NCBI RefSeq assembly: GCF_001314995.1
Contig: NZ_CP012938.1
Location: 6,386,001 to 6,450,000, forward strand
Direction of reading: 5' to 3'
Length of the DNA stretch: 64,000 bases
Source of the DNA: Bacteroides ovatus
GTDB taxonomy: Bacteria; Bacteroidota; Bacteroidia; Bacteroidales; Bacteroidaceae
Shown here: positions 1 through 8,666 of the stretch, one piece after another
Numbering within the stretch: position 1 is the first letter of the stretch
Layout of the letters: each line of letters starts with the position of its first letter
Program-made: the position numbers and the translations under genes
Notes under the pieces: generated by a model
Databases searched by the model: none
The model's input: the letters and a program-made list of their open reading frames with translations, nothing else
What the model was told of the DNA's origin: nothing

Positions 1-1
1 C

Positions 2-277
2 GGAATGAAGAAAGAATGGTTGAAATACGATTATTGGGCAAAAGACATAACACCATCCCCTACATTACGTAAATGGTTTCATGAAGATATTCCCGGACAT
101 TGGGGAGATTTTGTCACGCAGTATCAAAAAGAGCTGGATGCTTCTCCATCAATGGCTGATTTTCTGACTCTTATCAAACCACATCCGGTGATAACACTAC
201 TTTATGCTTCAAAAGAACCGGTGTATAATCACGCCCGAATTCTTCGCGATTATCTGGAAATGCGTTTGAGAGAGTGA
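2..277 (+). CDS. DUF488 family protein, 5' end outside window
   Basis: The reading frame is open from the first complete codon (Gly at 2-4) before the first ATG at 5. The family normally has an LWPRGMKKE-type segment, and here G-MKKE spans the window edge. The ATG at 5 is therefore probably internal, and about 30 N-terminal residues lie outside. Visible family features are W-x-KDI-x-PS-x-x-LRKWF and a C-terminal stretch ending in a helix, typical of DUF488 proteins of about 120 residues. The biochemical role of the family is unsettled. The gene ends 83 bp before the menaquinone operon and is separated from it by a recognisable promoter, so it is probably not part of that operon. Confidence 0.8.
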   Translation, partial: GMKKEWLKYDYWAKDITPSPTLRKWFHEDIPGHWGDFVTQYQKELDASPSMADFLTLIKPHPVITLLYASKEPVYNHARILRDYLEMRLRE

Positions 278-327
278 AATTAAAGTAATTTTATCTGTTT
301 ACGCTTTCTGTCGTTCACTCAATTTCC

Positions 328-335
328 TACCTTTG
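328..335 (+). promoter_or_regulatory. -7 promoter box for the men operon
   Basis: TACCTTTG matches the Bacteroides -7 consensus TAnnTTTG. It lies 25 bp before the ATG at 361. The -33 region (TTT at 305-307) is only a partial match. It is the only such box ahead of the men cluster and is likely its main promoter. Confidence 0.6.
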
Positions 336-360
336 TAATCTAAATCAAAATCGTGTAATC

Positions 361-1593
361 ATGAAGTATAAATTATTGGTTCTTGATGTAGACGGAACAC
401 TCCTCAATGATGCGAAAGAAATTAGTAAACGTACATTGGCTGCCCTGTTGAAGGTTCAGCAAATGGGAGTACGTATTGTGCTGGCGTCCGGCAGACCGAC
501 TTATGGCCTAATGCCGCTGGCCAAGATGCTCGAACTTGGAAACTATGGAGGTTTTATCCTTTCCTATAATGGCTGTCAGATTATCAATGCACAAAACGGA
601 GAAATTCTGTTTGAACGTCGGATTAATCCCGAAATGTTGCCGTATCTGGAAAAGAAAGCCCGTAAAAACGGTTTTGCTTTATTCACTTATCATGATGATA
701 CGATCATAACGGATTCTCCTGAAAATGAACATATCCAAAATGAAGCCCGGTTGAATGACCTGCAAATAATCAAAGAAGAAGAATTTTCTGCTGCCGTTGA
801 TTTTGCTCCTTGTAAGTGTATGCTGGTGAGCGATGACGAAGAAGCATTGCTTGGTTTGGAAGATCACTGGAAGAGACGACTGAATGGGGCGTTGGACGTA
901 TTCCGTTCGGAGCCCTATTTTCTGGAAGTAGTTCCCTGCGCCATCGACAAAGCCAATTCTTTGGGTGCTTTGCTGGAGGTGCTAGGTATGAAGCGTGAGG
1001 AAGTGATTGCTGTGGGCGACGGTGTGTGTGACGTAACAATGATTCAATTGGCGGGGCTGGGTATAGCTATGGGACATTCACAAGACTCGGTGAAAGCCTG
1101 TGCCGATTATGTGACTGCTTCGAATGAGGAAGACGGAGTGGCCGTTGCAGTGGAGAAGGCTATCATATCCGAAGTGCGTGTAGCCGAAATTCCCCTTGAC
1201 CAACTGAATGCGCAGGCACGCCACGCATTGATGGGAAACTTGGGAATTCAATATACCTATGCCGACGAAGACCGTGTGGAAGCAACAATGCCGGTAGACC
1301 ATCGTACCCGTCAGCCTTTTGGCATTTTGCATGGCGGGGCTACTCTTGCATTGGCGGAAACAGTTGCCGGACTCGGTTCAATGATTCTTTGCCAGCCGGA
1401 CGAGATTGTAGTAGGAATGCAGGTCAGTGGAAACCACATATCTTCTGCACATGAAGGAGATACAGTGCGTGCAGTAGGAACAGTTGTACATAAGGGACGT
1501 TCCTCCCATGTATGGAATGTAGACGTGTTTACTTCAACAAACAAACTAGTGTCTTCCATACGGGTAGTCAACAGTGTGATGAAAAAGAGATGA
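361..1593 (+). CDS. HAD-IIB (Cof-type) hydrolase fused to MenI-type hotdog thioesterase
   Basis: Two-domain protein of 410 aa. Residues 1-265 form a Cof/HAD-IIB phosphatase, with motif I DVDGT (D9/D11), the LASGR motif II region, Lys197 and motif IV GDGVCD (219-224). The usual Asn of GDGxND is Cys223 here. Residues 280-410 are a hotdog thioesterase close to E. coli YdiI/MenI: EATMPVD, then QPFGILHGG (HGG 324-326), with Glu333 at the catalytic position. MenI releases 1,4-dihydroxy-2-naphthoate from its CoA ester, the step after MenB. First place in the men operon supports that role for the C-terminal half. The HAD substrate is unknown. The stop codon overlaps the menF start (ATGA), so the two are probably translationally coupled. 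Confidence 0.88.
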   Translation: MKYKLLVLDVDGTLLNDAKEISKRTLAALLKVQQMGVRIVLASGRPTYGLMPLAKMLELGNYGGFILSYNGCQIINAQNGEILFERRINPEMLPYLEKKARKNGFALFTYHDDTIITDSPENEHIQNEARLNDLQIIKEEEFSAAVDFAPCKCMLVSDDEEALLGLEDHWKRRLNGALDVFRSEPYFLEVVPCAIDKANSLGALLEVLGMKREEVIAVGDGVCDVTMIQLAGLGIAMGHSQDSVKACADYVTASNEEDGVAVAVEKAIISEVRVAEIPLDQLNAQARHALMGNLGIQYTYADEDRVEATMPVDHRTRQPFGILHGGATLALAETVAGLGSMILCQPDEIVVGMQVSGNHISSAHEGDTVRAVGTVVHKGRSSHVWNVDVFTSTNKLVSSIRVVNSVMKKR

Positions 1594-2705
1594 CCGACGA
1601 AGAAATAAGTAATTTGACAACTATTGATGCATTTATTCAGCGGAAGCAGCCGTTTGCTGTTTACCGTATTCCCGGGGAGAAAGTTCCCCGTCTGTTGACA
1701 CAGGCGGAAGGAGCGGTATGTCTGATATACGACCTGAAAGAACTGAATGGACAGAGAGGATTTGTCATCGCTCCGTTTCAGGTGAGTGAGACGTGTCCTG
1801 TCGTATTGATTCAACCCGATCAGTGGGGGCAACCTTTGCCGATTGACAATGATACGGCAGAAGAACGGGAAGTCGCTTTGCGGATGCAAGGACAAGAATC
1901 GTTCCTGACTTCTTCTACGGAGGAATATGCCTCCTGCTTTCATACCTTTATAAATGCTTTGCGTGATAATACTTTTGATAAATTAGTACTTTCACGTCAT
2001 CTTACTATTGATAAAGTATCCGGTTTTTCCCCTTTATCTATATTTCGTGCAGCTTGCAGGCGTTATATTCATTCATATATATACTTGTGCTACACTCCGC
2101 AGACAGGAATCTGGTTGGGAAGCACTCCCGAAATCATTTTATCGGGTGAAAAAGATGAATGGAATACAGTAGCGTTGGCCGGGACACAGCCTTTGCAAGA
2201 TGGTAAACTGCCCCAAATATGGGATGAAAAGAATCGGAAAGAGCAGGCTTATGTAGCTTCTTACATTCGTCGCCAACTCCTTTCGTTGGGTATTCATTCT
2301 ACGGAGAACGGGCCTTATCCGGCTTATGCAGGTGCTTTGTCACATTTGAAAACAGATTTCCAGTTTTCTTTGAAAGATAACAAAGGTTTGGGAGATCTCT
2401 TGAAAGTGTTGCATCCAACGCCTGCTGTATGCGGTTTACCGAAAGAAGAAGCCTATCGGTTTATATTGCAGAACGAAGGCTACGACCGCCGCTATTATTC
2501 CGGCTTTATCGGCTGGCTGGACCCGGAAGGGCGAACTGACATCTATGTGAATCTGCGCTGCATGCATATTGAAGATGAACAACTGACTCTTTATGCCGGC
2601 GGTGGACTACTGGCTTCTTCGGAATTGAATGACGAATGGCTGGAAACGGAAAAGAAGTTGCAAACCATCAAACGGCTTATTGCAACGCCTCCTTTAAAAT
2701 CATAA
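1590..2705 (+). CDS. menF: Isochorismate synthase
   Basis: Chorismate-binding enzyme of 371 aa that converts chorismate to isochorismate, the first committed step of menaquinone synthesis. The family core is visible in the C-terminal two thirds: FDKLVLSR with the conserved Lys, [26 protein letters not shown] and the closing [21 protein letters not shown] motif. An upstream in-frame ATG at 1512 would add 26 residues lying inside the thioesterase gene. The ATG at 1590 fits better because it forms an ATGA overlap with the preceding stop and starts the recognisable protein. The N-terminal domain is short for the family. menD follows after 19 bp. Confidence 0.9.
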   Translation: MTDEEISNLTTIDAFIQRKQPFAVYRIPGEKVPRLLTQAEGAVCLIYDLKELNGQRGFVIAPFQVSETCPVVLIQPDQWGQPLPIDNDTAEEREVALRMQGQESFLTSSTEEYASCFHTFINALRDNTFDKLVLSRHLTIDKVSGFSPLSIFRAACRRYIHSYIYLCYTPQTGIWLGSTPEIILSGEKDEWNTVALAGTQPLQDGKLPQIWDEKNRKEQAYVASYIRRQLLSLGIHSTENGPYPAYAGALSHLKTDFQFSLKDNKGLGDLLKVLHPTPAVCGLPKEEAYRFILQNEGYDRRYYSGFIGWLDPEGRTDIYVNLRCMHIEDEQLTLYAGGGLLASSELNDEWLETEKKLQTIKRLIATPPLKS

Positions 2706-2724
2706 ACTACTAATAATTATCATC

Positions 2725-4392
2725 ATGTATACAGACAAGAAGAACATACTCCAGTTGGTTGCGTTGCTCGAGGCGCACGGGATTACTAAGGTTGTGTTGT
2801 GTCCGGGTAGTCGTAATACGCCCATCGTACATACTTTGTCTAATCATCCGAACTTCACCTGTTATGCAGTGACGGATGAACGGAGTGCCGGTTATTTTGC
2901 CATTGGTCTTGCGTTGAATGGTGGTAAGCCTGCTGCTGTGTGCTGCACTTCCGGTACTGCATTATTAAATCTTCATCCGGCTGTAGCCGAAGCATTTTAT
3001 CAGAATGTTCCTTTAGTTGTCATTTCAGCAGACCGTCCCGCTGCCTGGATCGGACAGATGGATGGACAGACAGTGCCGCAACCGGGTGTGTTTCAAACGC
3101 TGGTAAAGAAGTCGGTCAATCTTCCGGAGATTCATACGGAAGAAGATGAATGGTATTGTAATCGCCTGGTGAATGAAGCCTTGCTGGAGACGAATCATCA
3201 TGGAAAAGGCCCGGTGCATATCAATGTTCCTATTTCCGAACCGCTGTTTCAATTCACGGTAGATGCACTCCCGGAAGTACGTGTGATAACCCGTTATCAG
3301 GGATTGAACGTCTATGACCGTGATTATAATGATCTGGTCGACCGGATGAATAAATATCAGAAGCGCATGATTATCATCGGTCAGATGAACCTTATTTATC
3401 TGTTTGAAAAAAGATATATCAAGTTATTATATAAACATTTTGCCTGGTTGACGGAACATATCGGCAATCAGACAGTTCCCGGTATTCCGGTAAAGAATTT
3501 CGATGCGGCACTTTATGCCATGCCCGAAGAGAAGATAGACCAGATGGTTCCCGAATTGCTGATTACTTACGGAGGACATGTCGTTTCCAAACGATTGAAG
3601 AAGTTTCTCCGTCAGCATCCGCCTAAAGAGCATTGGCACGTATCGCCGGAGGGTGAGGTGGTCGATTTGTACGGCTCATTGACTACAGTGATCGAGATGG
3701 ACCCGTTTGAATTTCTGGAGAAGATCGCCAGCCTGCTGGATAACCGGACTCCTGACTATCCCCGTGTATGGGAGAATTATTGTAAGATTATTCCCGAACC
3801 GGATTTTGCCTATTCGGAGATGTTGGCTGTCGGTACATTATTGAAAGCTTTGCCGGAGTCCTGTGCATTGCATCTGGCAAACAGTTCGGTAGTTCGTTAT
3901 GCACAACTATATTCGATTCCTCCTACAATTGAAGTTTGTTGCAATCGGGGAACAAGTGGTATTGAAGGGTCGTTGTCTACCGCTGTCGGTTATGCGGCAG
4001 CTTCCGACAAACTGAATTTCATAGCTATCGGAGATCTAAGTTTCTTCTATGATATGAATGCGTTGTGGAATATCAACGTCCGTTCCAACCTGCGTATCCT
4101 TTTATTAAATAACGGAGGAGGAGAGATTTTCCATACTTTACCGGGATTGGATATGTCGGGCACCTCACATAAATTTATTGCAGCAGTTCATAAAACGTCA
4201 GCCAAAGGCTGGGCGGAGGAACGTGGTTTCCTTTATCTGCAGGCACAAAATGATGAAGAGCTGACTGAAGCAATGAAAACTTTCACCCAGCCGGAAACTA
4301 TGGAACAACCTGTGCTCCTGGAAGTGTTTACCAACAAAAACAAGGATGCACGTATGTTGAAGAATTATTATCATCAATTAAAACAAAAATAA
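2725..4392 (+). CDS. menD: SEPHCHC synthase (MenD)
   Basis: Thiamine-diphosphate enzyme of 555 aa, the usual MenD length. It joins isochorismate and 2-oxoglutarate to give 2-succinyl-5-enolpyruvyl-6-hydroxy-3-cyclohexene-1-carboxylate. N-terminal pyrimidine-binding domain: LCPGSRNTP and [14 protein letters not shown], with the cofactor-activating Glu52. C-terminal pyrophosphate-binding domain: [17 protein letters not shown] and [12 protein letters not shown] followed by [11 protein letters not shown], the Mg-ThDP motif. It lies 19 bp after menF and 3 bp before menB, so it is within one transcription unit. Confidence 0.95.
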   Translation: MYTDKKNILQLVALLEAHGITKVVLCPGSRNTPIVHTLSNHPNFTCYAVTDERSAGYFAIGLALNGGKPAAVCCTSGTALLNLHPAVAEAFYQNVPLVVISADRPAAWIGQMDGQTVPQPGVFQTLVKKSVNLPEIHTEEDEWYCNRLVNEALLETNHHGKGPVHINVPISEPLFQFTVDALPEVRVITRYQGLNVYDRDYNDLVDRMNKYQKRMIIIGQMNLIYLFEKRYIKLLYKHFAWLTEHIGNQTVPGIPVKNFDAALYAMPEEKIDQMVPELLITYGGHVVSKRLKKFLRQHPPKEHWHVSPEGEVVDLYGSLTTVIEMDPFEFLEKIASLLDNRTPDYPRVWENYCKIIPEPDFAYSEMLAVGTLLKALPESCALHLANSSVVRYAQLYSIPPTIEVCCNRGTSGIEGSLSTAVGYAAASDKLNFIAIGDLSFFYDMNALWNINVRSNLRILLLNNGGGEIFHTLPGLDMSGTSHKFIAAVHKTSAKGWAEERGFLYLQAQNDEELTEAMKTFTQPETMEQPVLLEVFTNKNKDARMLKNYYHQLKQK

Positions 4393-4395
4393 ATT

Positions 4396-5220
4396 ATGCC
4401 AACACAAAGAGAGTGGACAACCATCAGAGAATACGACGATATTCTTTTTGATTATTATAATGGAATTGCCCGTATCACAATCAACCGTGAACGTTATCGG
4501 AATGCATTTACCCCGACTACCACTGCCGAAATGAGTGATGCATTGCGCATTTGCCGTGAAGAAGCGGATATTGATGTGATTGTAATTACCGGAGCCGGTG
4601 ATAAGGCATTCTGTTCGGGAGGCGACCAGAATGTGAAAGGACGTGGCGGATATATCGGGAAAGACGGTGTGCCTCGTTTGAGCGTATTGGATGTACAAAA
4701 GCAAATCCGTAGTATTCCGAAACCTGTGATTGCTGCCGTGAACGGCTTTGCCATTGGTGGCGGACACGTGCTCCATGTAGTATGTGATTTATCCATTGCT
4801 TCGGAAAATGCCATTTTCGGTCAGACAGGTCCTCGCGTGGGTAGTTTTGATGCCGGATTCGGTGCATCTTATCTGGCGCGTGTGGTAGGACAGAAGAAAG
4901 CACGTGAAATTTGGTTCCTTTGCCGCAAGTATAATGCACAAGAAGCATTGGATATGGGATTGGTGAATAAGGTAGTACCTTTGGAACAGCTGGAAGATGA
5001 ATACGTGCAATGGGCGGAAGAAATGATGTTGCTTAGTCCATTGGCTTTGCGCATGATTAAAGCGGGATTGAATGCCGAACTGGACGGCCAGGCAGGTATT
5101 CAGGAGTTGGCAGGTGACGCAACATTACTTTATTACCTGACGGATGAAGCACAGGAAGGAAAGAATGCGTTCCTGGAGAAACGTAAACCGAACTTCAAAC
5201 AATATCCGAAATTCCCTTAA
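4396..5220 (+). CDS. menB: 1,4-dihydroxy-2-naphthoyl-CoA synthase (MenB)
   Basis: Crotonase-fold protein of 274 aa that cyclises o-succinylbenzoyl-CoA to DHNA-CoA. Oxyanion-hole segments [10 protein letters not shown] and NGFAIGGGH are present. The signature [20 protein letters not shown] is followed by REIWFLCR. The QTGP segment and the Trp in REIWF match the type I, bicarbonate-dependent enzymes such as E. coli MenB; this subclass call rests on family knowledge. The start at 4396 lies 3 bp after the menD stop. The product is the substrate proposed for the thioesterase domain encoded at the head of the operon. Confidence 0.95.
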   Translation: MPTQREWTTIREYDDILFDYYNGIARITINRERYRNAFTPTTTAEMSDALRICREEADIDVIVITGAGDKAFCSGGDQNVKGRGGYIGKDGVPRLSVLDVQKQIRSIPKPVIAAVNGFAIGGGHVLHVVCDLSIASENAIFGQTGPRVGSFDAGFGASYLARVVGQKKAREIWFLCRKYNAQEALDMGLVNKVVPLEQLEDEYVQWAEEMMLLSPLALRMIKAGLNAELDGQAGIQELAGDATLLYYLTDEAQEGKNAFLEKRKPNFKQYPKFP

Positions 5221-5230
5221 AATCGGCTTT

Positions 5231-5372
5231 GCCACAGAGTACCACAGAGTTTGCTTTTCCTGCGTTTAAGCCTGATTTTCTGCAAAGCAAGACTGTGGAG
5301 GAGAGAATGGTAGGAGAACTGCAAGAGATATAACTTATTAAAACTTCGTGAGGCTCTGTGTTATTCTGTGGT
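5231..5372. repeat. Intergenic inverted repeat between menB and menC
   Basis: The left arm (5231-5250) holds two tandem CCACAGAGT units. The right arm (5353-5372) is its inverse with 16 of 20 positions matching. The arms are about 100 nt apart in the only long gap of the men operon. It resembles a dispersed Bacteroides intergenic element or an RNA processing/attenuation structure. No coding potential is seen. Confidence 0.55.
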
Positions 5373-5392
5373 GAATTGAAAAATTATTCACG

Positions 5393-6418
5393 ATGAATTG
5401 TAAAATAGAAATTATTCCCCGATTGCTCCATTTCAAGCAACCTGCCGGGACTTCCAGAGGAACATATACTACGCGTAAAGTTTGGTATCTTCATTTTACC
5501 TCGCCTGACTTCCCTGGCAGAGTAGGAATAGGGGAGTGTGCGCCTTTGCCCGCTTTAAGTTGTGACGATCTTCCTGATTATGAAGATATATTAAAAAGAT
5601 TTTGTCGGCAAGTAGAGAAAGAACAAGGAATGTGGGATAAGGATGTTTTATGCCAGTATCCTTCCATCTTATTTGGCTTGGAAACGGCTATCTGGCATTT
5701 CTTTGCAGGGAGTTGGGCTTTGTCCGATACGGCTTTTTCTCGTGGAGAGGTAGGGATTCAAATTAATGGTTTGATTTGGATGGGAGATTTTGATCACATG
5801 TTATCCCAAATCGAGAAAAAGATGGAAGCCGGATTCCGTTGTGTCAAACTAAAGATTGGTGCTATCGATTTTGAAAAAGAATTGGCGTTGTTACGTCATA
5901 TTCGTACCCATTTCTCTTCTAAAGAAATAGAGTTGCGTGTAGATGCAAACGGTGCTTTCTCTCCGGGTGATGCAATGGAAAAACTGAAACGTCTGTCAGA
6001 ATTTGATTTACATTCTATCGAACAGCCGATTCGTGCCGGACAATGGGAAGAAATGGCTCGGCTCACTTCTGAATCTCCGTTGCCAGTAGCATTGGATGAA
6101 GAGCTGATAGGATGCAACACGCTGGAAGAAAAAAAGAAACTGCTGGCAACCATCCGTCCGCAATATATCATCATTAAACCATCTCTCCACGGAGGAATAT
6201 GTGGAGGGGATGAATGGATTATGGAAGCGGAAAAGCAACATATCGGCTGGTGGATCACTTCCGCTTTGGAGTCCAACATTGGTTTGAATGCTATCGCCCA
6301 TTGGTGTGCAACATTCAATAATCCGTTACCACAAGGATTGGGAACGGGTATGCTCTTTACTGACAATATAGAAGTGCCTCTTGAAATCAGAAAAGATTGC
6401 CTGTGGTTTTGTAAATGA
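5393..6418 (+). CDS. menC: o-Succinylbenzoate synthase (MenC)
   Basis: Enolase-superfamily enzyme of 341 aa that dehydrates SHCHC to o-succinylbenzoate. All barrel catalytic residues can be placed: the VKLK pair K152/K154, metal ligands D184 (RVDANG), E210 (SIEQP) and D235 (ALDEE), and Lys262 (IIIKPS). The N-terminal capping domain covers about residues 1-120. The start at 5393 follows a 172-nt gap holding an inverted repeat. menC-menE may therefore have partly independent expression, although strand and pathway place them with the upstream men genes. Confidence 0.93.
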   Translation: MNCKIEIIPRLLHFKQPAGTSRGTYTTRKVWYLHFTSPDFPGRVGIGECAPLPALSCDDLPDYEDILKRFCRQVEKEQGMWDKDVLCQYPSILFGLETAIWHFFAGSWALSDTAFSRGEVGIQINGLIWMGDFDHMLSQIEKKMEAGFRCVKLKIGAIDFEKELALLRHIRTHFSSKEIELRVDANGAFSPGDAMEKLKRLSEFDLHSIEQPIRAGQWEEMARLTSESPLPVALDEELIGCNTLEEKKKLLATIRPQYIIIKPSLHGGICGGDEWIMEAEKQHIGWWITSALESNIGLNAIAHWCATFNNPLPQGLGTGMLFTDNIEVPLEIRKDCLWFCK

Positions 6419-6449
6419 TGGTATTTAGTGGTATTTAAAGGATATTCTG

Positions 6450-7592
6450 ATGATATTCGATCGACAACAACAGCGCTTGCTACTGGAAGGAAAAGAATAC
6501 ACTTTTGAAGAAATAAGCCAACTGATAGTAGGAGGAGCAGAAGCTCATTCTCCTGCTTATTGGGATTTATATCTTTTCCTGAACGAATGGTTTAATGATT
6601 CTCCTGTTATTACAGTTCATACATCGGGCTCCACGGGTATACCTAAAGAACTGATGGTACGCAAGGATCAAATGATGCAAAGTGCACGTCTGACTTGTGA
6701 ATTTCTGAATTTGAAGAAAGGTGAGTCGGCATTATTATGTATGAATCTCCGTTATATCGGTGCAATGATGGTGGTCGTACGTTCATTGGTTGCAGGTTTG
6801 AATTTGATTATTCGTCCTGCTTCCGGCCATCCGTTGGCGGATATAAAAGAACCTTTGAGATTTGTTGCAATGGTCCCATTGCAAGTTTATAACACGTTGC
6901 AGGTTCCCGAAGAAAAAGAGCGATTAAAACAAACGGATATTCTGATTATAGGAGGCGGAGCCGTTGATGAGGCTCTGGAAACGGAGATAAAACATCTTCC
7001 GACTGCTGTTTACTCCACTTATGGCATGACTGAAACTTTGTCGCATATTGCCCTTCGTCGTCTGAACGGAGCATCGGCTTCAGAACATTATTATCCATTT
7101 CCTTCAGTAAAATTGTCTTTATCCGCAGAGAATACATTAATCATTGATGCCCCTTTGGTATGTGACGAAACATTGCAGACCAATGACATTGCACGTATCT
7201 ATCCCGATGGAAGTTTTATGATTCTAGGCCGGAAAGACAATGTGATTAACAGTGGAGGAATTAAGATTCAAGCAGAGGAGATGGAGAAGTTGCTCCGCCC
7301 GTTTATTCCTGTGTCCTTTGTCATTACTTCAGTTCCGGATCAGCGCTTAGGGCAGGCTGTCACTTTATTATTGGCAGATCAGCCCGACACAGAAGAAATC
7401 GGAAATAAACTACATGAAATACTGGAACCTTATTATCGTCCCAAGCATATATTGACAATAGAATCCATTCCGCAAACAGAGAACGGAAAAATAAACCGGG
7501 CAGAGTGTCGCATCTTAGCCAAACAAATGTTGATGACGTTTTACCCTCACACCTTGATTCAATCCCTTTATTCATCGGTGTTTCAAGTGTGA
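6450..7592 (+). CDS. menE: o-Succinylbenzoate-CoA ligase (MenE)
   Basis: ANL-superfamily adenylating enzyme of 380 aa that activates o-succinylbenzoate with ATP and CoA. Motifs in order are VHTSGSTGIPKELMVRK (phosphate loop), YSTYGMTETLSHIALR, ILGRKDNVINSGG (hinge) and PQTENGKINR with the C-terminal catalytic Lys. It is short for the family, as is common for Bacteroides MenE. The last 20 or so residues, from MTFYPHTL to the end, do not resemble MenE. They are encoded by the left part of a palindromic repeat (7542-7597) that also supplies the stop codon. The conserved enzyme probably ended near AECRILAKQ. Confidence 0.92.
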   Translation: MIFDRQQQRLLLEGKEYTFEEISQLIVGGAEAHSPAYWDLYLFLNEWFNDSPVITVHTSGSTGIPKELMVRKDQMMQSARLTCEFLNLKKGESALLCMNLRYIGAMMVVVRSLVAGLNLIIRPASGHPLADIKEPLRFVAMVPLQVYNTLQVPEEKERLKQTDILIIGGGAVDEALETEIKHLPTAVYSTYGMTETLSHIALRRLNGASASEHYYPFPSVKLSLSAENTLIIDAPLVCDETLQTNDIARIYPDGSFMILGRKDNVINSGGIKIQAEEMEKLLRPFIPVSFVITSVPDQRLGQAVTLLLADQPDTEEIGNKLHEILEPYYRPKHILTIESIPQTENGKINRAECRILAKQMLMTFYPHTLIQSLYSSVFQV

Positions 7593-7597
7593 GGGTA
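7542..7597. repeat. TACCCTCACAC inverted repeat overlapping the menE 3' end
   Basis: TACCCTCACAC at 7542-7552 is mirrored exactly by GTGTGAGGGTA at 7587-7597. The match extends inward with TTGA/TCAA after one unmatched base. The right arm contains the menE stop (TGA 7590-7592). The same core recurs 10 bp downstream and again near 45.4 kb, indicating a dispersed palindromic element. Confidence 0.7.
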
Positions 7598-7606
7598 GAG
7601 GTGAGG

Positions 7607-7640
7607 CCAGGGTGAGGGTAAAAAGTTACCCTCACCCTGG
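7607..7640. repeat. Perfect 15-bp palindromic hairpin, GTGAGGGT family
   Basis: CCAGGGTGAGGGTAA (7607-7621), loop AAAG, then TTACCCTCACCCTGG (7626-7640) form a perfect stem. There is no T-run after it, so it is not a classical intrinsic terminator. It could still act as one, or stabilise the convergent transcripts. It belongs to the element that also covers the menE end. Confidence 0.8.
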
Positions 7641-7745
7641 CTCGTCTTGCTCCCAGCTAATTTATACTATATTTCCCTATATATCATACATTGATACTTA
7701 GGTATTCTTTTGTTAAGCTCTAATGTTTTACAAGGGCTCACCCAT

Positions 7746-7785
7746 GTGAACAAATCTGTTTACAACCGTAAACGGATTTGTTCAC
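7746..7785. repeat. 18-bp inverted repeat
   Basis: GTGAACAAATCTGTTTAC (7746-7763), loop AACC, and its inverse at 7768-7785 match at 17 of 18 positions. It lies about 145 nt beyond the 3' end of the leftward ECF sigma gene. It lacks a T-run on either strand. Function unknown. Confidence 0.7.
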
Positions 7786-7929
7786 AACTGATAGCTTATC
7801 TGTCCACACAAGTAAGCCCCTGCTAACTATTAAGCAGAGTGATATAAACAACAGGACTAATACATATATAGAGTACGACTGTTTTTCAAAAGAAAGGCAT
7901 ATACCAGGAAGAGAACATGAGGATGTAGA

Positions 7930-8493
7930 TTATGCACGAAGAAATAACAAGAGTAATAGTGGCATATACTCCTTTAATTCATTACGTAAAAGTTCCATCG
8001 TTTTTTGTTTATATCGATTGATAGACTTCACGCTAAGATTCATCTCTTCTGCAATCTCTGTATGAGTTTTGCCTTCAAAGAAACTTTTAATAAAGACCGT
8101 TCGATAGTTTTCGGGAAGTTTGTTTAATGTCTCATACAACATTCTGTATAGCTCATCAAGAGTATATATACTATCCGGTTCTGTTTCATAGACAGGAGCT
8201 TTCTTCTGTATATTTTCCGCATAGCTCCATTCATATTCCTGATGTTTCAGGAAATTCAGGCAGCTATTTTTTACGCACATTTTGATGTAAGCTAATGCGG
8301 TGTTCGATTGAAGATCAAAAGAATCAGTATCCAGTTTATCCCATAATGAGGTGAATACATCCGAAACGATGTCTTCACGTGTTTCTTTATCATCAACAAA
8401 CCTTTTTGCATACAAACAAAATGGGGCATAATACTCCTCATAAAGTTGTTTGAAAGCCCGTTCTTTAGTCTGTTTAGAAAAAGATATTTTCAT
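7930..8493 (-). CDS. ECF RNA polymerase sigma factor
   Basis: Sigma-70 family ECF factor of 187 aa. Region 2 is visible in the segment starting AFKQLYEEYYAPFCLYAKRF and in the DIVSDVF-x-x-LWDKL stretch. Region 4 is LPENYRTVFIKSFFEGKTHTEIAEEMNLSVKSINRYKQK. The ATG at 8493 begins MKISFSKQTKERAF, the normal family start. A longer frame from 8529 adds 12 unconvincing residues. It is divergent from the Asp-box gene at 8667, and the FecR anti-sigma gene lies beyond that on the other strand. The expected role is activation of the adjacent SusCD operon when SusC signals through FecR. It has a hydrophobic C-terminal tail (LLLLLFLRA). Confidence 0.9.
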   Translation of the reverse strand: MKISFSKQTKERAFKQLYEEYYAPFCLYAKRFVDDKETREDIVSDVFTSLWDKLDTDSFDLQSNTALAYIKMCVKNSCLNFLKHQEYEWSYAENIQKKAPVYETEPDSIYTLDELYRMLYETLNKLPENYRTVFIKSFFEGKTHTEIAEEMNLSVKSINRYKQKTMELLRNELKEYMPLLLLLFLRA

Positions 8494-8666
8494 TATTTTG
8501 AGGTTCTGTAGTTTTTCATTTCGTTGCAAATATATAATAAGATAATTATCAAAGCCTAATTTTCGATTCTTTTTTTTGCTTTCAACACTAATGAATAGAA
8601 AATAATCAGATGAGGCTGTCCTTTTGTATATAGGTTGATTGTATTATATATAAACGGGATTAAAAT

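Larger units (their letters stand above)
7593..7929. other. Intergenic region between menE and ECF sigma gene
   Basis: This 337-nt stretch lies between the convergent menE and ECF sigma genes. No credible gene is seen. It holds the remainder of the GTGAGGGT palindromic element (to 7640) and a separate 18-bp inverted repeat at 7746-7785. The rest is AT-rich sequence with no recognised signal. Confidence 0.7.

Noticed and set aside
1512..1589. Upstream extension of menF
   Set aside because: It lies inside the thioesterase gene, and ATG 1590 gives an ATGA overlap and the normal start of the protein.
1311..1943. 210-aa open frame on the minus strand across the thioesterase/menF junction
   Set aside because: It is antisense to two well-supported genes, has no recognisable motif and has an odd composition.
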